From Locusta migratoria (lineage: Eukaryota > Arthropoda > Insecta > Orthoptera > Acrididae): a stretch of DNA of 64,000 bases. A program made the position numbers and the translations under genes. Each line of letters opens with the position of its first letter. Position 1 is the first letter of the stretch. Shown here in pieces: positions 31,360-41,519 of this stretch. The stretch is from the NCBI GenBank assembly GCA_026315105.1, contig CM048746.1:562477940-562541939 (forward strand), read 5' to 3'. The notes beneath the pieces were generated by a model. That model was not told where the DNA came from, made no database searches, and worked only from the letters and a program-made list of their open reading frames with translations.

Positions 31360-32205
31360 CATGTCCACGGCAGTAGAACAATGAAGTGTGAAAATGTTCA
31401 AATGTTTGTAGAGCTTATGGGACTTGACTACGGGGCCATCACTCCCTAAACTTACAAACTACTTATGAACTAGCTAAGACTACAGACGGCACAAATATCC
31501 ATGCCCGAGGGGGGATTCGAACCCCCGCCCATAGTGGCCGTGCAGACCGTGACTGAAGCGCCTCAGTCCCCTCGGCCACCGCGGCCGGCAATGAAGTGTG
31601 ATTCGTTTCCTGTGGAGCAAGGGACGAACGCCTATCAAGATCTACAGGGGAATGCGGCCTACACATGGGGAAACTGTTTTGCTTTGAGAAATAGTGGCGT
31701 TGTAGTCTGAAATAGGCCGTGAAGTTTTGCTTGACAATGGACGGTCATTGTCATTCGTCGTGTTTGACGGCAACGTTACCCTCGTATATGCAGTGTTGAA
31801 AGCAGATCGGCGAGTGTACGTCACGTGATTTTAATGGAAGCTGGAGATAGCGTATGGGAATGGGCACGACGTCGTTCGCGGGTCCATAGGGTTTCGGAAG
31901 GTTTCATGTCGGTGGGTGTCTAAGCAGCGGGACAACTTGCTTCAATCAAAGCTGTCGAAAAACTCCAATCATTTCACTGAGAGATTCTGAACCACCCACC
32001 ATAAAGTCCAGACCTCACCGCTAATGATTTTCAATTTTTCGGACTCCTGAAGAAGTTGCTGGAGGGACAGCGATTCACAAGTAAGGATGAAGCCAAGGCA
32101 GGAGCCCGATGGTGGTTCCATATTCAGGGGGCATCTCAAATAAAGTTCTGCTATGGGACAAATGTGTGAACTGGTGTGGGGCATATCTGAAAAATACTGT
32201 AAGGT
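31360..32205 (+). mobile_element. Mariner relic with internal deletion, split by SINE-1
   Basis: After the SINE, plus-strand frames give SVIRFL-like and ETVLLLE sequence of the N-terminal helix-turn-helix, then ADRRVYV, FRKVSCRWVSKQ, then directly PDLTANDFQFFGLLKK (third catalytic Asp region), GQRFTSKDE and a C-terminal WDKCVNWCGAYLKN. The segment with the first two catalytic residues is missing. The 3' end continues into a SINE-2 insertion at 32210. Confidence 0.75.
31392..31588 (-). mobile_element. SINE-1 inserted in mariner
   Basis: Full-length minus-strand copy with a perfect 13-bp duplication CAATGAAGTGTGA at 31379-31391 and 31589-31601. Mariner codons resume after it. Confidence 0.93.
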
Positions 32206-32209
32206 CCAA

Positions 32210-32621
32210 ATTGTTCAAATATTTGTAATTCTATGGGACCAAACTACGGCCGGCCGCGGTGGCCGAGGGGACTGCGACGCGTCAGTCACGGTCTGCGCGG
32301 CCACTACGGTCGGGGGTTCCAATCCCCTCTCGGACATGGATATTTGTGCCGTCCTTAGTGTTAGCTAGTTGATAAGTAGTTTGTAAGTTTAGGGACTGAT
32401 GACCCCGTAGTTAAGTCCCATAAGCTATACAAACATTTGAACATTTTTGAACCAAACTACGTTGGTCACCAGTCCCTAGTCTTACAAACTACTTAAACTA
32501 AGTTAAACTAACCTAAGGACAACACACATATCCACGCCCAAGGGAGGATTCGGACCTCCGACGCGAGAGGCCGCGCGATCCGTAACGTGGCGCTCCAGAC
32601 CGCTCGGCTACTCCCGCTCAG
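32210..32621 (-). mobile_element. SINE-2 copy interrupted by SINE-1
   Basis: Outer duplications CTGTAAGGTCCA at 32198-32209 and 32622-32633 (12 bp, perfect). Minus-strand SINE-2: head at 32545-32621 with a B-box-like GGTCCGAATCC, tail at 32210-32237. The body is split by SINE-1 at 32249-32450. Confidence 0.92.
32249..32450 (+). mobile_element. SINE-1 nested in SINE-2
   Basis: Full-length plus-strand SINE-1. Inner duplication ACCAAACTACG at 32238-32248 and 32451-32461, inside SINE-2 sequence. Confidence 0.93.
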
Positions 32622-32843
32622 CTGTAAGGTCCATAGGATGTAATGTCCTGCATTCCCTTCAGACTAATAAAAAATAGGGACAAAGACTTCGATTTGCCCT
32701 CCTAATTTTAGTACTACTAAGTGCTTCCTAAACTTTGATAACCACTAACATTAACAGAAAAAAGTCGTACTGGATACAATAATACTTGCGTTGCTTTTCC
32801 TCACGAATTGTTCCTCCATATTTTAACATCCATATCGTACGTT

Positions 32844-33551
32844 GATTGATTGATTGATTGATTTTTCCAGGGAAGCCAAAACAGTCTTGGACCAACTCGC
32901 CACTGCCCGCACCGAAACTAAGTTTATTGTGCGGTATCGCTCCCTGTATATCTAGTAAAGCCAACCAATGTCCTTGAACAGTGCAAGGAGTCCCTTTACC
33001 AGTTCTTTATTAGACACAATTTCTTCGGGTCTGGTTGTCCCAAATGTTCTGTGCCTTTTACTCTCCAATGCAATGCATTAGAAGATTAGATGTGATGCAG
33101 TTTCATCACCGTCATCACAGATCCTACATTAGGGTCCTCTTCTGTTATTGTACGTAGGTGTTTTTTGAAATTCCCATGGCCTGTCAGCAATCCAACCATG
33201 AGTCTAATCTCTCTCCTGTTCAGACCCAGGATTGCAGAGCTTCTTTTAAAACATGGCTTTGGCATCATTACCTTCCCATTTTTTTGTTGATGGACTTTGG
33301 TCCAATATTCTACGTGCTGTCTTCTGAGCCAGTTACGTAGCTCCAATTTGATCATTGCCTTGGTGATTGTTAGGACAGGTTCCGGTCCAATAAATGAATC
33401 TCTGCTCCCATCATGGCTAATCTGTCGGCATGTTCGTTGCCACTGATCCCCGAGTGGCCAGGGACCCACAATAGGTTTACTCTATTGCTTTCCCCTAGCT
33501 TCACCAGAACCCTGTGACATTCTGCAACAATTTTAGACCTTGTTGCAGTAA
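32844..33551 (-). mobile_element. LINE 3' part encoding RNase H, 12-bp TSD
   Basis: Bounded by perfect duplications ATATCGTACGTT at 32832-32843 and 33552-33563. The minus strand starts inside an RNase H domain (TRSKIVAECHRVLVKLGE, then LLWVPGHSGISGNEHADRLA with the conserved His and Asp) and continues with GLLTGHGNFKKHL. The 3' UTR ends CCCTGGAAAAATCAATCAAT, a (TCAA)n tail at 32844-32862. A C-terminal RNase H after the RT is typical of I-group LINEs. Its frame is broken between the RNase H core and the downstream part. Confidence 0.88.
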
Positions 33552-33563
33552 TATCGTACGTTA

Positions 33564-34240
33564 CTAATGGAGCACAGTTTGTAGTACTAATTATTTTATG
33601 CACTACTTGTTTAGAGTGTTTTACTATCTTATCTTCAAGTGGTCAGTGGTATTTATATCCCAACGAGTAGATCTTTACTGTAGTTCTTGCGAAATGCCGA
33701 GTCTGTGTTGCACAATGCGACTACAGAATCTTAACTAAAGTCGTCACGATTCGCGGAAATTTATGTGATATTCTGATAGACAATAGATTTGCTTATTCTT
33801 TTTTTACAATACAATGCAGAAAACAATCTACAGTAAAGTTTTACTCGCTCCACAGACCAACTGGTTGACATGGGCCAGCAAGATATTTATAGTTTAGATC
33901 TTCAAAGTAAATGATCAACATTTTATGGCGATATATAGACGGCGCAGTTCAGAAATCCTTTTTATAATATCTTTTAAGGCCTCACCTAAGAATGAATGTT
34001 ATAGTTTCCAATACCATGGACGTTTACAGTATCTTCTATTGTTGTTAGACGCGACACGTAGTGAAAATCGCCATAATTCATCATAGACATAAATAAGAAG
34101 AGGGAATAAATGAATTACACGCATCGTAGGTAAAACAAACGGTATTAGTTACTATAAAAAGTCTTCCACTTGTAATTTAAACTGGTATATTCGTTTGATT
34201 TCAGGTTTTGGTGCGCAATTACGTCGTTAACAGGAGATCT
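33564..34240. other. Unassigned sequence
   Basis: No gene or repeat recognised; AT-rich. Confidence 0.5.
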
Positions 34241-34250
34241 ACGTTATTGA

Positions 34251-34514
34251 AGGAAGAAGGAAGGAAGAAAGATTAGTGTTTAACGCCCCATCGACAGCAT
34301 GGTTATTAGAGGCGGACCTTATGCTCGGGTTGTTTGAGCAAGGATAGGAAAGGAAATCCATCGTGCCCTTTGAAAGGAACCGTCCCGGCATTTGCCTGGA
34401 GTGATTTAGGAAAATCACGAAAAAACCTAAATCTGGACGGCCGGAGGTGGATTTGAACCACCATCCTTCCGAATGCGAGTCCAGTGTATTACCACTGCGC
34501 CACCTCGCGCGGTT
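34251..34514 (-). mobile_element. SINE-3 copy
   Basis: Full-length minus-strand SINE-3 with head boxes intact (34440-34512). Direct repeats ACGTTATTGA / ACGGTATTGA at 34241-34250 and 34515-34524 (one mismatch) are a likely TSD. Confidence 0.88.
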
Positions 34515-34524
34515 ACGGTATTGA

Positions 34525-35027
34525 GAGGAAGACGATATATTTTTATCAATTAGGAAAGTATTGTCCTAAACCTTATAATATTAATATTGTCGTACATACT
34601 TAAATGTCTTACGAAGGCCACAGGGCCCGTAGGGGCCCATCGTATATGACTGCCAACATGGAAAACAGCAAACAGGCTGTATTCAAGGTGAACCGGCAGT
34701 GCGAAATGTAACCTGTGTCACGCGCAAAAAATCGTGTCATGTTACACTTCGTCGTTACCACAGTCGATGAGGCGTTAAACATACTCTTCCATCGAAACCT
34801 GTTACCGGTTTCAATTTACTATTTTCACTAAGAGTTTCGGATGGTCAGATCGCTATCATCAGGTGTACGTATACGAATCCTATATACGTATTGTAAGTAC
34901 GACTTCCAAGTACTCTGTGTTTTATTTCAGTACAGGGCTCACAGTTCTGTGGTGGTTTTTGATTGCATACGGAAAGGTAATATAACTGTTCACGGATTGA
35001 TTTTCTGACCGGACCACATTTTGTATG
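34525..35027. other. Unassigned; contains a hammerhead-like motif
   Basis: No gene. On the minus strand at about 34803-34866 the order CCTGATGATAGC, then CATCCGAAAC, then TTGAAACCGGTAAC is reminiscent of the CTGATGA-GAAA core found in Penelope-like elements, but stem II does not pair well. Treated as a possible PLE remnant only. Confidence 0.35.
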
Positions 35028-35465
35028 GAGATCTACATCTATACGGGATACTCTGCAAATCACATTTATGTGCCTGGCAGAGGGTTCATCGAACCACCAT
35101 TATACTATTTATCTCTCATTCCATTCTCGAATAGCGCGCGGGAAAAAAGAACACCTGAATCTTTCTGTTCGAGCTCTGATTTCTCGTATTTTATTCTGAT
35201 GATCATTTCTACCTAATTAAGTGGGAGTCAACAATATATTTTCGCATTCGGAGGAGAATGTTGGCGATTGGAGTTTCGCAAGTAGCCCACGCCGTAGCGA
35301 TAAGCGCCGTTGTTGTCTTCCCAGACCCTGTATCATTTCCGTAACGATGTCTCCCCTGTATCGTGACAATACGAAACTAGCTGCTCTTCTTTGGACTCTT
35401 TCGATGTCATCCGTCAAACCCACCTGATAAGGTTCCCACACTGGGCTGCAGTACTCCAAAAATAG
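35028..35465 (-). mobile_element. CR1-like LINE 3' end
   Basis: Minus-strand copy of the family at 11347-12340. It encodes MEYCSPVWEPYQVGLTDDI, VQRRAASFVLSRYRG and ECENILLTPT, then a 3' UTR with AACCCTCTGCCAGGCAC and an ATGTAG-type tail at about 35028-35045. An 80-codon frame is open at 35217-35459. Confidence 0.85.
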
Positions 35466-35562
35466 ACGGACAAGTGACGTATTAGGAGCTAAGAAGTGCA
35501 GACAGCTTATAAAAAATATGTTGCTAACTGTGGCAGATTCTATGTGATATTTACATTATTTT

Positions 35563-36530
35563 AATAATTTTGAATTGAGAACACCTCAGCTGTTTTCTTA
35601 CCATTACTGTAGTAAATAAATACTGCAACCAGCCACATTTACAAATCAGTTTGTTGCAATGGTTTCTAGCCTCGAGTGCATCAGATGCTGTTGTTGATTT
35701 CAGGCGAGTTTTGAAATAACAATAGTTTTTGCGAGTATATAGATTGCAAAGTTTTTTTATTTCTCGCCTAATTATAAAATAAAAAGAATTATGCCTAGAT
35801 GGTCTACACATGAATGAATATTGTATCTATGCTCTGTACATTGCACTTCTTTACTTCTTCTTCTTCTTCTTTCGTTTAGGCCATTTTAGGACCATATTCA
35901 TTCATATCAGCTTCGTTTCTTCTGTTCTTTCTCCTTTTCCAAAAATCATTTAATTCTCATACTTTGAATCCTTCTTCGCTATTCTGTCCAAGATCTAGTT
36001 CTGTCCTGTTGTGTATTTCTGGTTCCCGTATTCTCATTTCTTCCAAATCTTTCTATACTTCTTGGATCCACCGCATTTTGCTTTTCTTGTACAACATGAA
36101 TTGTATAATTTGCTACGTTAACCTCCCCTGGGCCATTATGCGAATGTGTCCACAGGACATGCTCCTTTTCCTGATGACATTGGATATTTTTTCTATCTTG
36201 GAACACAGTTCCTGGTTGGATCGCTTTCTAAATTGACCATCTTCTGTTCTTCGAGGTTAATATTTTCTTGAGTGTCTTGCATTAGATCAGTTCTAGTCTT
36301 CTGATCACTTCATTTCTTACTAGGTTGGGTGTTTCTGCTGCATGTAAAGCTTTACATATTATATTTTTTTTTGTTATTTTAGACACGAATGTAAATCTCA
36401 TCTGAAATCAACACTACCACATGATGGGCTCAGGCCGAAACTAGTAAAGGTACAATATATTTATTTATAAAAACATGTCTCTGGTTGCAGTATTTACTTA
36501 CTACAGTAGGGCCTGTTGTAATATTTAAAT
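35563..36530. mobile_element. Penelope-like element with inverted arms, split by a LINE
   Basis: Inverted arms: about 35585-35715 and 36395-36512 share CTGAAATCAACA-type, GGCTGGTTGCAGTATTTA-type and ACTACAGTA blocks. Direct repeats ATATTTACATTATTTT / ATATTTAAATTATTTT at 35547-35562 and 36531-36546 (one mismatch) are a probable 16-bp TSD. The right arm has ATGATGGGCTCAGGCCGAAAC, close to a hammerhead core. A variable-length TSD and hammerhead-like arms fit PLEs. No RT or GIY-YIG sequence is visible. Confidence 0.55.
35835..36310 (-). mobile_element. LINE 3' end with (GAA)n tail inside the PLE
   Basis: The minus strand encodes a C-terminal LINE segment (RKNIQCHQEKEHVLWTHS, VANYTIHVVQEKQNAVDP) followed by a 3' UTR ending in CTAAACGAAAG plus (AAG)n at 35852-35876. 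Frames are broken at both ends. Confidence 0.65.
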
Positions 36531-36547
36531 TATTTTGAAATTAAATT

Positions 36548-37637
36548 GCTATTTTGTATGGGTGCTGCTTTTGTTATTTTCTTAGCCATTTATGGGAACA
36601 AATCTGGAAAGACACTCAAAAGAAGGATAGCTAATTTTTAATGTCTCGTCTTTAGACAGAACTTCAGTTGATAAGGACGGAGAAGCAACTGGAAGGTGCG
36701 TCGTCGAAGAAAAGTATGATCTGCTGAAAATCCGATTAGGGAGGCTCAGAAGAGAACACCACGCTACTCAGTTCAGCAGAATAGTGTTAAATCATGCACT
36801 TGCAAGTACACGCATGTCCAGAAACAACAGACCACCATCCAGACCACCCATTGAGAATAACTATAGCTCATTCGAAAGGCATTGCAGGACAGATCTGCGT
36901 CGTTATTGGTTCTGCCGCAACAGTGAAAGAATGTAACACTCAGTAGACTGCCAAGGTTGACAGTCCGTCATAGTTTATTACTACATGGATTATGTGCGCT
37001 CGTCCACTTCTCCGCCTATCTTTGACTAATGAGCAGCTACATGCAACACGATAAAAGAGCATGGAATGAAGTTACTAGGGACAGGAAAACCATCAGATAG
37101 GCTTTTCTAGGTTCTGTTTGTATCGAAGTGGTCACATTTTGTTTCGCCATAGACAGTGGGAAGGGCATCATAGATTCTACATTCGCACAAGACATAAAGC
37201 GCCAACTCAACGCCTTCCGTATAGCGTGCTATTGGGTACAACCAAAAATCACCTGCCTTCTTGATGTCACCGTAAGTCAGCCTCTTTCCCTGGCTCGCCA
37301 AATCACATACTTTTCGTCAATCGAAAATGTGTGGATAAGGTGAGAAGATGGTCGCAACGACGAGACCCAGTGCCTACCACCACAGTGCTGCACCCTGTGG
37401 TTCGTACAGCAACAAGTGGTCGTGCATTGCTTTCCAGGAACATGGCGTCTGGCGTTTCGTGCACTGAGGGCGTGGCTACGGGTCTCATGATGTAAAATTA
37501 GTCACAGTGTCCTGGACGCACACAAACTGTAAATTATCGTTATAACGAGTAGAACCCCACACCATATGTCCCGCCGCGCCGTCTGAACCGCCATGTCATG
37601 GATTGCGCGGCTGCTGCCGTAGGAAGTTCGATACATA
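36548..37637. other. Unassigned sequence
   Basis: No gene or repeat recognised. Overlapping frames on both strands at 37107-37488 look like chance. Confidence 0.5.
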
Positions 37638-37816
37638 CAAGGGTTAGAGATTAAATAGTAACAACACTTCTGTGGAGACACTATGCAGTGGAATCTACTA
37701 TTATCGCTGATAGCACACGTTGTTGACATACCTACCTTACCTCCGAGCATATGGACTCGCCCGTCCCACGTCACCGACGTGCGCACAATCGAACGGTCTA
37801 ACGTAACGGCTTCCCT

Positions 37817-39053
37817 ATGTTTTCGAAACAGGAACAACGGAGTTGGATCAAGATTGAACGTGCCAGAGGTCGTACAGCACGACAGTGTCATCAAGGTCTT
37901 CAAGAGGTGTGCGGGAAATCGGCATTGCTGTACAGAACAGTGGCACGTTGGGTAAAAGCCTTCAACGAAGGTCGGCAAACTGTAGCATACATGCATCGGG
38001 CAGGACGCCCTAGCGTCTCTGGACAGTGTTCAGTGATCGACGCCAAACGTTTCGTGATTTCGCCCACGAAACCGGATTAGCGCATACGACTGTACTTCGC
38101 ATTCTGAAGGAACGCCTGGACGTGCGAAACATTGCATCATGATGGGTTCCACACGAATTGACGGAAGTGCAGAAAATCACGCTGGATTAGCCGAGCGGTC
38201 TAAAGCGTGTCGCTGCGAAGCGCGCGGTTGCTCGCCGTGGAGGTTTGAGTCCTCCCTGGGGCATGGGTGTGTGTGTTGTCCTTAGGTTAGTTTACCCAGG
38301 CTTAAGTAGTTTGTAAGCTACGAACTGATGACCAAGCAGTTTGGTCCGATAGATGTACAAACATTTGAACATTTGAAGTGCAGAAATGGATTCGTTACGG
38401 CGCTGCTCAGACGCACTTGTAGCGCTATGAGCGCGAAGAAGAGGCTTTCTTACGCCGTATCGCAACTCTGGATGAGACATGGTCCACATCCTAAGAGCCA
38501 AAACTGAAACGCCAATCCAACGAATAGCGTCGTTATGGGTCGCCGCGACAGTCTAATGTGCGTCAGGGCCCCAGTATGGTGAAAGTTATGGTGAGTCTCG
38601 TATACAAACCTGATGGTGTTATCCTAACGCATTATGTTCCTCCACGGTAGACCATCAATGCACGGTATTACTGTTCGTTTTTGGAGCATCACCTGCGACC
38701 AGCTTTGCGAAAGAAGCGACAACACTTTCTGCCAGCCACCCACCATTTTGCACGACAATGCGCAGGCTAATACAACACAAGCTGATGCTGCTCTGTTCCG
38801 TTGATGGGACTGGGACGTACTGTACCATCCACCGTACTCACAGGACTTAAGTACTTGTGAATTTGATTTGATTCCGACGATGAAGGAACCACTTTGTGGC
38901 ATTCGCTTCAGAACTATTCCAGAGATTTTCCTGTCGTAGACTGCTCCATTCGCACCATCAACAGAACAAAATCTGCTAAGGTTATACTACGCCTTGCACA
39001 TCGCTGGCAACGGATTCTATGCAACGTTGATGACTATTTTGAAGGACAGTAAC
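37817..39053 (+). pseudogene. Mariner (DD34D) transposase pseudogene
   Basis: N-terminal helix-turn-helix: QRSWIKIERARGRTA, LYRTVARWVKAFNEGRQTV, HRAGRPSVS. Then DETW around the first catalytic Asp (about 38470), KRQSNE and YGSPR, LEHHLRPAL, ILHDNAQ with the second Asp (about 38755), and YHPPYSQDLS with the third (about 38835). The C-terminal part is EPLCGIRFRTIPE and a degraded end. Broken by the SINE at 38176-38374, at least two frameshifts and several stops. Expected intact length is about 345 residues. Confidence 0.87.
38176..38374 (+). mobile_element. SINE-2 inserted in the mariner transposase
   Basis: Full-length SINE-2 (A box TTAGCCGAGCGG, B-box-like AGGTTTGAGTCC). Perfect 12-bp duplications GAAGTGCAGAAA at 38164-38175 and 38375-38386 in transposase coding sequence. 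Confidence 0.94.
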
Positions 39054-39317
39054 GCTTTTGTATCGGTTGTGAATAAATAGTTGCCACTATTTAAGTTCCA
39101 AACCGCGTATATATTCCATTCCTTTATCCAGTGAGATCGTTCAATGCACCGTTGATGTCTAGTATGTTTCTGCGAAATAGTCGAAGGTACACAGTGAAGT
39201 GAACGACGGGGTCGCGAGCCATGTCGTAATGAACGGAGACGGATAGTTAGCCCTGCTAGAGTTCTGTTTCACTGCTGCGCAAAAGTGGAGAAGGTCGCAA
39301 ATCTGTCCTAAAATTCC

Positions 39318-39570
39318 ATTGGGATGATGTGTCGATTGCGTTGGTGTATGGTACGTCGTGTTGTACGGGCCTTCCGTGAGCCTTTCTGCTCACACCCGTC
39401 GCATTGCGGAAATACTTCGTCCCACACGAGCATCAATTTACCGGATGGACGCATCACATTCTCTCATACCAGTAATGCGCCCGCTTTCAAACCCCCTGAT
39501 TTGACGGTACAGTCCACGCATACGTCTGCGTGGCATTCTGCATGTCTGATCAAAGTCTGCTGTGACATCA
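39318..39570 (-). pseudogene. Tc1-like transposase N-terminal fragment
   Basis: The minus strand gives YRQIRGFESGRITGMRE-type sequence, then ARVGRS and an AMRRV-like piece, the first helix-turn-helix of a Tc1 transposase. It parallels the better preserved copy at 49671-49930. Stops and a frameshift interrupt it; nothing downstream (DDE domain) is found. Confidence 0.65.
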
Positions 39571-40130
39571 TAATCTCAGGATCACACCCAACGTTTTCAA
39601 CTACAATAGATATTGATAAAGGAATTTCACGATCATGAACGTACGACAGGGCTTGTGAAAGTAAGTACAGTACTATGAGACGGCCTAAATTTCAACACAA
39701 ACTTACGTTTTTAATGGTTACCTGGCATGTTGCGCCAATGAAGACTGACCTGTTTAAATGTTCATAAAAGTACACCACCTTTAGGTTGTTACGCCAAGAT
39801 CATTCATCAAATATGTTTATTTTCCTTGACCGGTTTCAGTGATTTAAATCATCATCTTGAGAATGGTTTACAACGTTTTCGCTGCAAAATTATATAAATT
39901 CGGTATTTTTAACATGTTTACCATGCTTGTTTATTCATTTTATATCTCGAAACTTTTTATTTGACATGTGCTCCTGAGATATGTTACATATTTTGTAAAC
40001 TTAATCTATTAATTTAATTTGTATACAAAACTGCACTAGAGATGGTAACAAAAATTTGTATAATATGGTTTTGCCATTTAATACTGAAATGAAATATCTT
40101 TTATTTTACGTTTCGTAAATTGTTTTGTAA
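39571..40130. other. Unassigned; contains a hammerhead-like motif
   Basis: No gene. The reverse complement of 39812-39860 reads CAAGATGATGATTTAAATCA then CTGAAACCGGTCAAGG, resembling the GATGATG-stem-GAAAC arrangement of PLE termini. No inverted partner was found. Confidence 0.35.
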
Positions 40131-40132
40131 AG

Positions 40133-40151
40133 CCCCCCCCCCCCCCCCCCC
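40133..40151. repeat. Poly-C tract (19 C)
   Basis: Uninterrupted C run next to the left end of a hAT MITE. Confidence 0.9.
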
Positions 40152-40164
40152 GGCTGGTCCAAAG

Positions 40165-40516
40165 CAGTGGCGGACTAAGGGGGCAGGGGGTGGACCACCC
40201 CGGGCCTCTCGTCTTGGGGGGCCTCCAAATTCCTCGAAAGCGCGTTTTTTTTTTAAATTTTATTTATTTATTTATTTTTGAGCGCCCTGGGCCTCTCGTC
40301 GTTCTGGGGCCTCCAAATCGTGAAAGCTATTTTTTTTTATTTTTTTATTTTTTTTTTTTTTTTTTTTTTGAGGGACTGTCCTGTGCCTCTCGTCCTGGGG
40401 AGCCTCCAAATCTCAAAAGTTACTTTTTATAGTAATACATGTATTTCCAAGTGGTCGGGGGGCCTCATTTTGTTTTGCTGCCGCCCCGGGCCTCCGACAG
40501 ACTTAGTCCACCACTG
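40165..40516. mobile_element. hAT MITE with triplicated module (352 bp)
   Basis: Termini CAGTGGCGGACTAAG and (inverted) CAGTGGTGGACTAAG, 14 of 15 matching. Flanking octamers GTCCAAAG and GACAAAAG agree at 6 of 8, a decayed TSD. Inside, a module with GGGCCTCTCGTC and GGGGCCTCCAAAT recurs three times (about 40198, 40288, 40382), separated by T-rich spacers. No coding capacity. Confidence 0.85.
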
Positions 40517-41233
40517 GACAAAAGTACTAATTCCCCCTCCCCCCAGAAATATCAATGACGCAGTTTGTGTCATGACCCCCCCACTGTGGGCACGTCTGCC
40601 CTAATGTGTATATGGTGCAGTGTTGCCAGACGTTGGGAATTTCCCCTACACGTAGGTACTTTTAAGCATTAAAATCATGTAGGGAATTTTCATTCCAAAG
40701 TCCCCAACACGTAGGTACTTTGGTAAAATTTTACAATCGCCGATACATGCCTAGCGGGTAGTGTTGCTAACAGAACAGTTGTCAGCACGCGGTATCGAAG
40801 CCGACCAACTGTGGCGAAGTTTGAATTAGCCAATGATATTTTAGACGGCATAGTTGTTTTCTGTTCATAGTGAACAATATGAATTTGAAAACTTTGTTTC
40901 AGAAACTTTAAAATTGATGCGAAATATGATTTCAAAGTATATCAGTGGAATGAAGAGTCGATTTGGAAATAGTGTTAGAAAAAGTCAGCACAAGAAAAAT
41001 TCATTGTTTCCATGAACGAAACACGTTTTATTGACTAGACTGTTATTTATTTACGACAGGACGATATACTAGTAAGTACTTTGAGAAGATGCTAACAAGA
41101 AAACGCTAAAACATTTGCGACAGCCAACGTTATAATGAACAAAGCGCTAGGTATTCGTTGTCTACATATCATTACTCTTTGAAAATCGAATCATGTAGAG
41201 TGACAGACTTTCTTTTTTGTTCTGACCGTTAAC

Positions 41234-41450
41234 TAAATAATTACTGCTGTTCCTACTCTATGGTTGATGGTGTCTCGATGTATCGTTGTCTGGTCAATAA
41301 ATCAGTTATCTTCTTGTAACAACGGCGCTATTTGGGGAAACTAATTAATGCTGTTCCTCTCTATGGTTGACTGATTATCGATGTACTCTTGTCCAATCGA
41401 TAAATTAGTAATCCTGTTGTAACACAGCACTTGGGATTCGCAGCATAATC
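41234..41450 (+). repeat. Two tandem ~105-bp units in the hAT interior
   Basis: Units start AATTACTGCTGTTCCTA / AATTAATGCTGTTCCTC and each ends near a TTGTAACA block. A related unit lies in the MITE at 45150-45240. Confidence 0.75.
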
Positions 41451-41519
41451 ATCTACACTTGACTCCATAAATCAGTAACGATCAGTCACTGGAGAAACAA
41501 ATCTAGCACGTGAAGCAAG

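Larger units (their letters stand above)
37638..39107 (+). mobile_element. Near full-length mariner, TA target, with SINE-2 inside
   Basis: TA at 37636-37637 and 39108-39109. Left terminus CAAGGGTTAGAGATTAAATA, right terminus inverted CGCGGTTTGGAACTTAAATA. Without the SINE and its extra TSD copy the element is about 1.26 kb, the usual mariner size. It retains both ends, so it may still be cross-mobilised although its transposase is dead. Confidence 0.88.

Noticed and set aside
36790..37480. Frames on both strands with Arg/Pro-rich pieces that briefly suggested a transposase
   Set aside because: No catalytic motif or consistent frame could be followed on either strand.
37502..37996. 164-codon minus-strand open frame
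   Set aside because: It lies opposite the N-terminal half of the mariner transposase and is an antisense shadow of it plus flank.
40278..40604. 108-codon frame rich in Phe and Leu, superficially membrane-like
   Set aside because: The Phe run is the poly-T spacer of the hAT MITE; no conserved protein.
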